From the NCBI GenBank assembly GCA_002350465.1, contig DEEW01000099.1:1-9484 (forward strand): a DNA stretch of 9,484 nt, given 5' to 3'. The position numbers and the translations under genes were made by a program. Position 1 is the first letter of the stretch. Every line of letters begins with the position of its first letter. The stretch comes from Lachnospiraceae bacterium UBA2868 (GTDB lineage Bacteria > Bacillota_A > Clostridia > Lachnospirales > Lachnospiraceae). Positions 1 to 5,460 of this stretch are shown here, piece by piece. The notes beneath the pieces were generated by a model that saw only the letters and a list, made by a program, of their open reading frames with translations, searched no databases and was not told the DNA's origin.

Positions 1-870
1 GCGGCTGACCGCGTGTTCGAATATCTCGGCGAGGAGGAGCTCTCCGATGAGAGCGGCAAGACCCGCCGTCTGGACAGCGTCAGGGGCGATGTGCGCTTTG
101 AGCATGTACGCTTCGGCTACAATCCCGACAAGATCATCATCAACGACTTTTCCGTGGACATCAAGGCAGGGCAGAAGGTGGCGATCGTCGGCCCGACCGG
201 CGCAGGCAAAACCACCATCGTCAACCTGCTGATGCGCTTCTATGAGCTCAACTCCGGACGTATCTACATCGACGATGTGCCCATCGACGAGCTCACGAGA
301 GAGAACGTGCACGAGCTGTTCTGCATGGTATTGCAGGACACATGGCTCTTTGAGGGCACGGTACGCGAGAACCTCGCCTACAGCAAAGAGGGCGTGACGG
401 ATGAAGAACTCGAGCGCGCGTGTAAGGCGGTCGGCATTCACCACTTTATCCACACTCTCCCCCACGGCTATGACACCGTGCTGGACGATAAGGCGAGCCT
501 GTCGGCAGGTCAGAAGCAGCAGCTGACTATCGCGCGCGCGATGATCGAGAACGCGCCCCTGCTGATCCTCGATGAGGCGACCTCGTCCGTCGACACCCGT
601 ACCGAACGCATCATCCAAAGGGCAATGGACGGCTTGACCGAGGGCAGAACGAGCTTTGTCATCGCTCACCGCCTGTCCACCATCCTGGCCGCTGATGAAA
701 TCCTGGTGGTCAAGGACGGGCGGATCGTGGAGCGGGGAGAGCACGCGCAGCTGGTGAAGGCCGGCGGCGTATATACGGAGCTGTATGAGACACAGTTCAA
801 GAATTCCGACATTCCCGGAGGAAATCCGGATGATCATGGTATGGCACCTTTTCCCAGCGATGAATACTAA
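1..870 (+). CDS. ABC exporter, C-terminal ATPase half (5' truncated by window)
   Basis: This is the ATP-binding domain of an exporter-type ABC half-transporter; the membrane domain lies upstream of the window. The frame is open from base 1 and gives 289 residues before TAA. Numbered within this fragment, visible motifs are A-loop Tyr40, Walker A GPTGAGKT (64-71), Q-loop Gln112, signature LSAGQ (167-171, a common variant of LSGGQ), Walker B ending in Asp191-Glu192 with the catalytic Glu present, D-loop SSVD (195-198) and H-loop His223. The ATPase site looks complete. Such MsbA/LmrA-like or heterodimeric exporters move drugs, lipids or peptides outward; the substrate cannot be read from this part. 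The body is about 60% GC and rich in GCG, CGC, CTG and GTC codons, unlike every downstream gene, while the last 23 or so codons (from about 802) are only about 46% GC. A heterodimeric partner, if any, would lie upstream. Confidence 0.93.
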   Translation, partial: AADRVFEYLGEEELSDESGKTRRLDSVRGDVRFEHVRFGYNPDKIIINDFSVDIKAGQKVAIVGPTGAGKTTIVNLLMRFYELNSGRIYIDDVPIDELTRENVHELFCMVLQDTWLFEGTVRENLAYSKEGVTDEELERACKAVGIHHFIHTLPHGYDTVLDDKASLSAGQKQQLTIARAMIENAPLLILDEATSSVDTRTERIIQRAMDGLTEGRTSFVIAHRLSTILAADEILVVKDGRIVERGEHAQLVKAGGVYTELYETQFKNSDIPGGNPDDHGMAPFPSDEY

Positions 871-885
871 TGGTAATGATTTTCG

Positions 886-914
886 TTGTCTGGCCAGTGT
901 TTTTGGTTTATAAT
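886..914 (+). promoter_or_regulatory. Predicted sigma-A promoter for the cyclophilin operon
   Basis: TTGTCT (886-891) and a perfect TATAAT (909-914) are separated by 17 bases, the optimum for a vegetative promoter. Transcription would begin near 920-922, giving a leader of about 37 bases before the cyclophilin start. It sits immediately after the high-GC ABC gene, so the cyclophilin operon has its own promoter. This is a sequence prediction only. Confidence 0.7.
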
Positions 915-917
915 CAC

Positions 918-940
918 TGTTGCGAGATGTTGCGAGATGT
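918..940 (+). repeat. 10-bp tandem repeat at the predicted transcription start
   Basis: The unit tgcgagatgt occurs twice in a row (921-930 and 931-940), and the three bases before it (tgt) match the end of the unit, so the array is about 2.3 copies. It starts at the predicted transcription start of the cyclophilin operon. It could be a slippage product or a repressor-binding direct repeat one helical turn apart; nothing in the window decides this. Confidence 0.6.
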
Positions 941-957
941 ATATGAAAGGAAAAATC

Positions 958-1479
958 ATGGCTAATAATCCTATAGTTACATTTACGATGGAGAACGGAG
1001 ATACGTTCAAGGCTGAATTGTATCCGGATGTGGCTCCGCAGTCTGTTAACAATTTTGTTTCATTAATTAAGAAAGGTTTTTATGACGGTCTGATCTTTCA
1101 CCGTGTGATTCCCGGATTTATGATTCAGGGAGGAGACCCGGAAGGAACAGGAATGGGTGGCCCGGGATATTCCATCAAGGGCGAGTTTGCAAGCAACGGA
1201 TTCAGGAATGATCTTAAGCATACAAAGGGTGTGCTGTCGATGGCACGCAGCATGATGCCGGATTCTGCGGGATCGCAGTTCTTCATCATGCATGAGACGA
1301 GTCCGCATCTTGACGGTGAGTACGCTGCCTTCGGTAAAATCACTGAGGGTCAGGAGGTTGTCGATGCGATAGCGGTTGTAGAGACCGATTATTCGGACAG
1401 ACCCAGGACTCCCCAGGTTATGAAGAGCGTTACCGTAGAAACATTCGGAGTTGATTATCCCGAACCCGAGAAGATTTGA
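958..1479 (+). CDS. Cyclophilin-type peptidylprolyl cis-trans isomerase
   Basis: This encodes a 173-residue single-domain cyclophilin, which speeds cis-trans isomerisation of X-Pro bonds during protein folding. Family motifs are intact: FHRVIPGFMIQGGDP (47-61, with the catalytic Arg49), MAR (96-98), SQFFI (106-110), HLDGEYAAFGKI (117-128). The residue matching the cyclosporin-contact Trp of human CypA is His117, as is common in bacterial members. There is no signal peptide or membrane segment, so it acts in the cytoplasm. The ATG at 958 is preferred: the MANNPIV start suits the family and a GAAAGG site (945-950) lies 7 bases upstream. In-frame starts at 886 (TTG) and 943 (ATG) would add atypical residues, and the 886 codon coincides with the predicted -35 box. 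It is the first gene of a probable three-gene operon. The name ppiB is often used for such proteins. Confidence 0.96.
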   Translation: MANNPIVTFTMENGDTFKAELYPDVAPQSVNNFVSLIKKGFYDGLIFHRVIPGFMIQGGDPEGTGMGGPGYSIKGEFASNGFRNDLKHTKGVLSMARSMMPDSAGSQFFIMHETSPHLDGEYAAFGKITEGQEVVDAIAVVETDYSDRPRTPQVMKSVTVETFGVDYPEPEKI

Positions 1480-1509
1480 AACAGATAGAAGAATGGAGAG
1501 AAATATCAG

Positions 1510-1824
1510 ATGGATACAATAGAATTTCGTTATGACACACAGTTACTGCTTGATAAATATGCAGCAGACGGGGAAGACCCGGACGATCTTGCGGATGACA
1601 TTGTTGATGAGATAAGGGATCATATCCTTGAGACCTTCAAGGGAGACAGCATGGTAGTAGCCGGAGACTCGGGAGAGGATGAAAACGGTGAGAAAGCCAT
1701 TGTAAAGCTTCATTATCATACTAATGAGCCGTGGCTTGTTCTTGAGTATTGCAGGACTTTCGGAGAAATCTACGATATAGTTGTTGAAGATATGGATCGT
1801 CAGTCAAGAGGTCTTAAAGGCTGA
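1510..1824 (+). CDS. Small acidic protein of unknown function
   Basis: I do not recognise a family for this 104-residue protein. It is strongly acidic, with an Asp/Glu-rich stretch at residues 20-37 (DGEDPDDLADDIVDEIRD) and a second one around 53-60, followed by a more hydrophobic, probably beta-rich part (AIVKLHYHTNEPWLVLEY). It has no signal peptide or membrane segment, so it is predicted cytoplasmic. The ATG at 1510 has a GGAGAG site (1495-1500) at 9 bases. The gene starts 30 bases after the cyclophilin stop and ends 20 bases before the next gene, so it is almost certainly co-transcribed with both. Composition and codon use match its neighbours, which supports a real gene. Function is unknown. 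Confidence 0.8.
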   Translation: MDTIEFRYDTQLLLDKYAADGEDPDDLADDIVDEIRDHILETFKGDSMVVAGDSGEDENGEKAIVKLHYHTNEPWLVLEYCRTFGEIYDIVVEDMDRQSRGLKG

Positions 1825-1844
1825 CGAGGAAAGGCGGTATACGA

Positions 1845-2516
1845 ATGGAGAGGAAAGGTTTAAGGCTGTTATCTGCAATTGTTCTTGCGGGCGCATTAAG
1901 TGCAGTAGTTGCGATTCCGGCAAAGTGTGCAAGTTATGTTAACCAAACAATTCCCTTTGTAAATGACGGAACGATGATCAGCGTTGATATCGGCAATGAG
2001 ATTCCCAAAACGGTCAAAATAGGGGGCCAGGTAAAAAGCGTACAAAGTGTTTATTATTGTGACCATTACGAGCATTGCCACAACACGTACTATAACGGTT
2101 GCAATCAGTATCTGGCAACAAATACGAGTGTTAACGGGCCTGAACTTCCGTATTCCAAGTTCCTGACAGCCGGTCCTGCCGCACGTTCGGTGCTTGCAAA
2201 CGCAGCGAATTCTTTGGGATTTGTTCCGGGAGATGCGTTTGAAATTGAGATAGGAAAGCTCACAAACTATAGCGGATACAATCCGTGCAGCTCGCTTACG
2301 ATTCCTATGAATTATCAGATATACTACTATCAGCCGGAGGGCTATGTTCCGTCTATGCTTGCTCTTTTGCCCGGCGGCGCCGTAATGCTGCTTGACGATA
2401 CAATGTTTGACAGATCCACCCAGAACATGTGGTTCGTTGACGGAACCCATATGTTCCATCTGCATACGATGTACCCCAAAGCAGTTTACATGATGGTATT
2501 TGCACCTGCAAAATAG
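1845..2516 (+). CDS. Exported protein with Cys/His cluster, unknown function
   Basis: This 223-residue protein begins with a typical signal peptide: basic start MERKGLR, hydrophobic core LLSAIVLAGALSAVVAI, cleavage plausible between residues 23 and 29. There is no lipobox, so the mature protein should be released or stay wall-associated. It has no other clear membrane segment and no family I recognise. A compact cluster at residues 72-86 holds Cys72, His74, His77, Cys78, His79 and Cys86 within a Tyr-rich stretch, and a second His/Met patch lies at 202-209 (THMFHLHTM). This pattern could bind metal or form disulfides; that is inference. The ATG at 1845 has a GAGGAAAGG site (1826-1834) at 10 bases. 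It lies 20 bases after the acidic protein gene and is the last gene before a strong hairpin. Its link to a cytoplasmic cyclophilin is by operon position only. Confidence 0.85.
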   Translation: MERKGLRLLSAIVLAGALSAVVAIPAKCASYVNQTIPFVNDGTMISVDIGNEIPKTVKIGGQVKSVQSVYYCDHYEHCHNTYYNGCNQYLATNTSVNGPELPYSKFLTAGPAARSVLANAANSLGFVPGDAFEIEIGKLTNYSGYNPCSSLTIPMNYQIYYYQPEGYVPSMLALLPGGAVMLLDDTMFDRSTQNMWFVDGTHMFHLHTMYPKAVYMMVFAPAK

Positions 2517-2520
2517 AAAA

Positions 2521-2553
2521 TCATAGAAAATCATATAATAAGTCATAGAAAAT
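2521..2553 (+). repeat. Short direct repeat after the exported-protein gene
   Basis: tcatagaaaat occurs at 2521-2531 and again at 2543-2553, 22 bases apart, with a related aaaatcat between them. It is AT-rich, sits between the stop codon and the terminator hairpin, and is most likely a local duplication with no evident role. Confidence 0.5.
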
Positions 2554-2595
2554 GAACAGGGTGTTAACTTCGGGTTAACACCCTGTTCATATTTT
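2552..2595 (+). terminator. Terminator hairpin of the cyclophilin operon
   Basis: A perfect 17-bp stem is formed by atgaacagggtgttaac (2552-2568) and its reverse complement (2574-2590), with the loop ttcgg. It is followed by a short T-run (attttg) and preceded by AAAA. It begins 36 bases after the exported-protein stop codon. The T-run is short, so termination may be incomplete, but the perfect stem and position fit an intrinsic terminator. Confidence 0.85.
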
Positions 2596-2718
2596 GTTAA
2601 CGAAAACCTTTAAGGACATTAAGTGATTTTCTTGAACAAAGTTGACAAATTCGGGAACAGAATCTTGAAAGTTTTATCCAAAATGTAAATATTGCCCAAT
2701 AATTTATGACAAAAAGGG
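2596..2718. other. AT-rich intergenic stretch upstream of the sugar importer
   Basis: No gene is visible here. It contains a perfect TTGACA (2642-2647), but no acceptable -10 box lies 16-18 bases downstream. A weaker pair, TTGAAA (2665-2670) with AATATT (2688-2693), has 17-base spacing and could be a minor promoter. The stretch may also hold activator sites for the downstream promoter, but none is recognisable. Confidence 0.4.
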
Positions 2719-2747
2719 TTGCAAAATTATAATTATTGCAATATACT
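2719..2747 (+). promoter_or_regulatory. Predicted sigma-A promoter of the sugar-binding protein gene
   Basis: TTGCAA (2719-2724) and TATACT (2742-2747) are 17 bases apart and each differs from consensus at one position. Transcription would start near 2754, giving a leader of about 74 bases. The strong match agrees with the biased codon use of the downstream gene, which suggests high expression. Confidence 0.75.
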
Positions 2748-2759
2748 ACACTTACGAAA

Positions 2760-2783
2760 ACGATTAAGGAACGCTTTAATCGT
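2760..2783 (+). promoter_or_regulatory. Inverted repeat just after the transcription start (operator or 5' stem)
   Basis: acgattaagg (2760-2769) and ctttaatcgt (2774-2783) pair over 10 bp, with one G-T pair and an aacg loop. The outer 8 bp are perfect. It starts about 6 bases after the predicted transcription start. At the DNA level this is a typical place for a sugar-responsive repressor site; at the RNA level it could be a protective 5' stem-loop. The cognate regulator is not in the window. Confidence 0.6.
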
Positions 2784-2827
2784 ATTCAGCAAACATTTTC
2801 ATTCATTAAAAGGGAGGAAAAGAAGTA

Positions 2828-4252
2828 ATGAAGAAGAAAGTAATTAGTACTTTACTTGCTACAGCTATGGTTGCTACATTATTAGCAGGCTGTGGTTCAT
2901 CAGCAGCTCCTGCAGCAGAAGCACCTGCAGAGCCCGCAGCAACAGAAGAAGCAGCTCCCGCTGAAGAGACAGCAGAGCCCGCAGCAGAAGAGACAGCAGA
3001 AGAAGCTCCTGCAGCTGACGAAGGAAAGGTTCTTAACATCTACTGCTGGAACGAAGAGTTCAAGACACGTCTTACAGATCACTATCCCGGATACGAAGAA
3101 GTAGACGGAACACATGGTAAGATCGGTGATGTTGATGTTGTTTGGAACATCACACCTTCAGATAATAACGCATACCAGAACAACCTTGATGCAGCACTTC
3201 TTAAGCAGGCTGACGCAGCAGCAGACGAGAAGATCGATCTCTTCCTTGTTGAAGCTGACTACGCTCTTAAGTATGTTGACACAGATTACACAATGCCTGT
3301 AGCAGATCTTGGTATCACAGATGCTGATCTTGCAGAGCAGTATGATTACACCAAGAAGATCGTTACAGATTCTAACGGAGCTCTTAAGGGTGTTTCATGG
3401 CAGGGATGTCCTGCGATCATGTTCTATAACAGGGACATTGCTAAGGAAGTTCTCGGATCAGATGATCCCGATGCAGTTCAGGAGCAGGTCAAGGATTGGG
3501 CAGCTTTCAAGGCTACAGCTGATAAACTTAAAGATGCCGGATACTATGCATGCTCATCAGTTAACGACACATTCCGTGTATATTCAAACAACGTAACATC
3601 TAAGTGGGTTGAGGGAAATAAGATTAACGTTGACAAGAACCTTGAGAACTGGGTTAACGATTCTAAGGCTCTTGTAGATGCAGGCGAAGCAGGAACACAT
3701 GATCTTTGGTCAGATGACTGGAGCAAGGGATTCTATCCTGAAGGAAAGGTATTTGCATACTTTGGACCTGCTTGGTTGATTAACTTCTGTATGGCAGCTG
3801 ATCAGGATGGTTCAGTAGCTAACCTCGGTAAGTGGGGCGCTTGCGTAGGACCTCAGTCATTCTTCTGGGGCGGCACATGGATCTGCGGAGCAACAGGTAC
3901 AGATAACGCTACACTTGTAGCAGACATCATGAAGAAACTTACATGTGATGCAGACATCATGAAAGAGATCGTTGAGAAGGACGATGACTTTGCAAACAAC
4001 AAGAAGGCTATGGCTGAAATGGCTTCTTCAGATTACAAGTCAGCAATCCTCGGTGGACAGAATCCTCTTCCTATGTACATGGAAGGTGCTGAGAAGATAG
4101 ACCTCTCAAATCTGTCAGCTTACGATCAGGGATGTAACGAATCATTCCAGAACGCTATGAAGAACTACTTTGAAGGTACAGCTACATACGAAGAGGCACT
4201 TGATCTCTTCTACACATCAGTAATGGAGAAGTATCCTGAACTTACAAAGTAA
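2828..4252 (+). CDS. Carbohydrate ABC transporter solute-binding lipoprotein
   Basis: This 474-residue extracellular lipoprotein captures a sugar, probably an oligosaccharide, and delivers it to the permeases encoded downstream. The signal peptide ends in the lipobox LLAGC, so Cys22 is the lipidated residue. An Ala/Glu/Pro/Thr linker follows (about 25-65), then a family-1 type solute-binding domain starting at KVLNIYCW (67-74). The C-terminal region (GGQNPLPMYMEGAEKID and onward) resembles CUT1 binding proteins common in Lachnospiraceae; this is recalled family knowledge, not an alignment. Aromatic residues such as those in the SFFWGGTWICG segment are candidates for sugar stacking. The substrate cannot be named. 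The ATG at 2828 has an AGGGAGG site (2811-2817) at 10 bases. Codon use is strongly biased (CTT, AAC, AAG, GCA), as in abundant proteins. A promoter and inverted repeat precede it and a strong hairpin follows. Confidence 0.94.
   Translation: MKKKVISTLLATAMVATLLAGCGSSAAPAAEAPAEPAATEEAAPAEETAEPAAEETAEEAPAADEGKVLNIYCWNEEFKTRLTDHYPGYEEVDGTHGKIGDVDVVWNITPSDNNAYQNNLDAALLKQADAAADEKIDLFLVEADYALKYVDTDYTMPVADLGITDADLAEQYDYTKKIVTDSNGALKGVSWQGCPAIMFYNRDIAKEVLGSDDPDAVQEQVKDWAAFKATADKLKDAGYYACSSVNDTFRVYSNNVTSKWVEGNKINVDKNLENWVNDSKALVDAGEAGTHDLWSDDWSKGFYPEGKVFAYFGPAWLINFCMAADQDGSVANLGKWGACVGPQSFFWGGTWICGATGTDNATLVADIMKKLTCDADIMKEIVEKDDDFANNKKAMAEMASSDYKSAILGGQNPLPMYMEGAEKIDLSNLSAYDQGCNESFQNAMKNYFEGTATYEEALDLFYTSVMEKYPELTK
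2963..3000 (+). repeat. 24-bp-period repeat in the lipoprotein linker
   Basis: gaagagacagcaga occurs at 2963-2976 and 2987-3000, a 24-base period, encoding the repeated EETAE/PAAEETAE part of the linker between the lipid anchor and the binding domain. In-frame expansion or contraction here would change tether length without affecting the binding domain. Confidence 0.6.
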
Positions 4253-4278
4253 TTTAAGCATTTAACTAATGATCTTGG

Positions 4279-4312
4279 ATGCGCCTGCCTATTGTAGGCA
4301 GGCGCATTTATT
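4279..4312 (+). terminator. GC-rich hairpin after the binding-protein gene
   Basis: A perfect 13-bp stem, atgcgcctgccta (4279-4291) with its reverse complement (4295-4307), has a 3-base loop and is followed by a weak T-rich stretch (ttatta). It begins 27 bases after the stop. In importer operons such hairpins between binding-protein and permease genes stop part of the transcripts or protect the upstream mRNA from 3' decay, so binding protein exceeds permease. Whether it terminates or only stabilises cannot be told from sequence. Confidence 0.8.
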
Positions 4313-4343
4313 ATCAAAAATTCACAAAAAAAATCAAAATCAA

Positions 4344-4372
4344 ATGATATTAATGAGCAAATGTGATACAAT
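4344..4372 (+). promoter_or_regulatory. Possible promoter for the permease genes
   Basis: TACAAT (4367-4372) is preceded by TG at 4364-4365, an extended -10. A weak -35, ATGATA (4344-4349), lies 17 bases upstream. It would start transcription near 4379 and let the permeases be made independently of the binding-protein transcript, consistent with the 237-base gap and the hairpin. Moderate evidence. Confidence 0.5.
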
Positions 4373-4403
4373 TAATCCCGTAAGGTTTATCCGGACCGGT
4401 TTG

Positions 4404-4447
4404 AGCTTATATATTCAGGCAGGTCTTAATAAGCTTTAACGAGCTTA
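4404..4447 (+). promoter_or_regulatory. Overlapping alternative stems in the permease leader
   Basis: agcttat (4404-4410) can pair with ataagct (4429-4435), and taagct (4430-4435) can instead pair with agctta (4442-4447). The middle segment cannot do both, so two exclusive folds exist upstream of the ribosome site at 4474-4480. The stems are short (7 and 6 bp) and AT-rich, so this may be chance, or three copies of an AGCTTA protein-binding motif. Confidence 0.3.
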
Positions 4448-4473
4448 ATTACAAGGCGCCTAGTGCGCAGGAG

Positions 4474-4480
4474 AAGGAGG
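4474..4480 (+). promoter_or_regulatory. Ribosome binding site fixing the first permease start
   Basis: AAGGAGG lies 9 bases before the ATG at 4490. The longer in-frame reading from a GTG at 4463 would place this site inside the gene and add an Arg-rich start (RRRRRK), so the ATG at 4490 is the better start. Confidence 0.85.
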
Positions 4481-4489
4481 AAGTGCTTT

Positions 4490-5446
4490 ATGGCAAATGT
4501 GCCGAAACAGGGTAAGAGTCAGGTCGTAAAGTATAACAAATGGGGTTATATTTTCCTGATTCCGTTCGTTCTGGTTTATCTGGTTTTCCAGATGATACCG
4601 CTCATAACAACAGTCTATAACAGTTTTTTTGAAAACTATCTTTCGGGTCTTAAGCAGATAGGTCCCAATTTTATCGGGTTTGCGAATTACAAAGATATCA
4701 TTACCAACGGTGATCTTATCAAATACACACAGAATACGCTTATCATGTGGATTCTTGGATTTGTACCACAGATATTTTTCTCGCTGCTTTTAGGTGCATG
4801 GTTCTCTGATCAGAGACTTCGAATAAGGTGTGCGGGTTTTTTCAAAACGGTTATCTACCTTCCCAACCTTATAATGGCAGCATCTTTTGCAATGTTGTTC
4901 TTTACATTGTTTGCGGATTCCGGACCCATCAATACAACCCTTGTTAATCTTGGGTGGATAGCACAGCCGTACAAGTTCCTAGGACATGCAGCCGGCTCCC
5001 GTGGACTTGTTGCTTTCATGAATTTCCTTATGTGGTTCGGTAATACGACGATACTTCTGATGGCAGGTATGATGGGTATAGACGGGTCGCTGTTTGAAGC
5101 AGCACAGGTTGATGGCGCTACATCCACGCAGGTGTTCTTCAGGATCACACTCCCGCTCCTTCGTCCGATACTTTTGTATGTTATGATCACATCACTTATC
5201 GGTGGCTTGCAGATGTTTGATGTTCCTCAGGTCTTGACAAACGGAAAGGGTGAGCCTGTAAGAATGTCGATGACGCTGATCATGTACTTAAACAACCATC
5301 TGTATTCCAAGAACTTTGGTATGGCCGGCGCTCTATCGGTATTCCTGTTTATTATCACAGGTATCTTAAGTCTCATCGTATACAAGTTCTCGGTACAGGA
5401 TAATGTTGATGAAGTTAAGCCCAAAAGAGACAGGAATAAGAGATAA
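4490..5446 (+). CDS. Sugar ABC transporter permease, MalF/UgpA type
   Basis: This 318-residue inner-membrane permease forms one half of the translocation channel of a CUT1 carbohydrate importer. About six membrane segments are visible, near residues 18-40, 83-105, 119-141, 172-194, 224-241 and 278-299. The EAA loop that docks the ATPase is intact: EAAQVDGA at 203-210 followed by ITLP at 219-222. Its length matches short MalF-like permeases without the large periplasmic loop of enteric MalF. It is followed after 14 bases by the second permease, with which it should form a heterodimer. The binding protein gene lies upstream. No ATPase gene is present here; in Firmicutes many such permease pairs use a shared MsmX-type ATPase, which is inferred for this one. 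Confidence 0.95.
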   Translation: MANVPKQGKSQVVKYNKWGYIFLIPFVLVYLVFQMIPLITTVYNSFFENYLSGLKQIGPNFIGFANYKDIITNGDLIKYTQNTLIMWILGFVPQIFFSLLLGAWFSDQRLRIRCAGFFKTVIYLPNLIMAASFAMLFFTLFADSGPINTTLVNLGWIAQPYKFLGHAAGSRGLVAFMNFLMWFGNTTILLMAGMMGIDGSLFEAAQVDGATSTQVFFRITLPLLRPILLYVMITSLIGGLQMFDVPQVLTNGKGEPVRMSMTLIMYLNNHLYSKNFGMAGALSVFLFIITGILSLIVYKFSVQDNVDEVKPKRDRNKR

Positions 5447-5460
5447 GGAGGTGAACCTAA

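Noticed and set aside
1896..2546. 216-codon open frame on the - strand antisense to the exported-protein gene
   Set aside because: It covers a gene with a clear signal peptide and ribosome site, its translation is Cys/Arg/Ile-rich with no recognisable domain, and it runs through the terminator hairpin.
2642..2647. Perfect TTGACA -35 hexamer
   Set aside because: No acceptable -10 hexamer lies 16-18 bases downstream; the pair at 2719-2747 is far better.
2755..2769. Possible catabolite-repression (cre) site next to the importer promoter
   Set aside because: It matches the WTGNAANCGNWNNCW pattern only with at least two mismatches at key positions, so it is not called.
2806..3039. 77-codon Ala/Ser-rich open frame on the - strand
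   Set aside because: It is the mirror of the repetitive Ala/Glu linker of the lipoprotein gene and covers its ribosome site and start.
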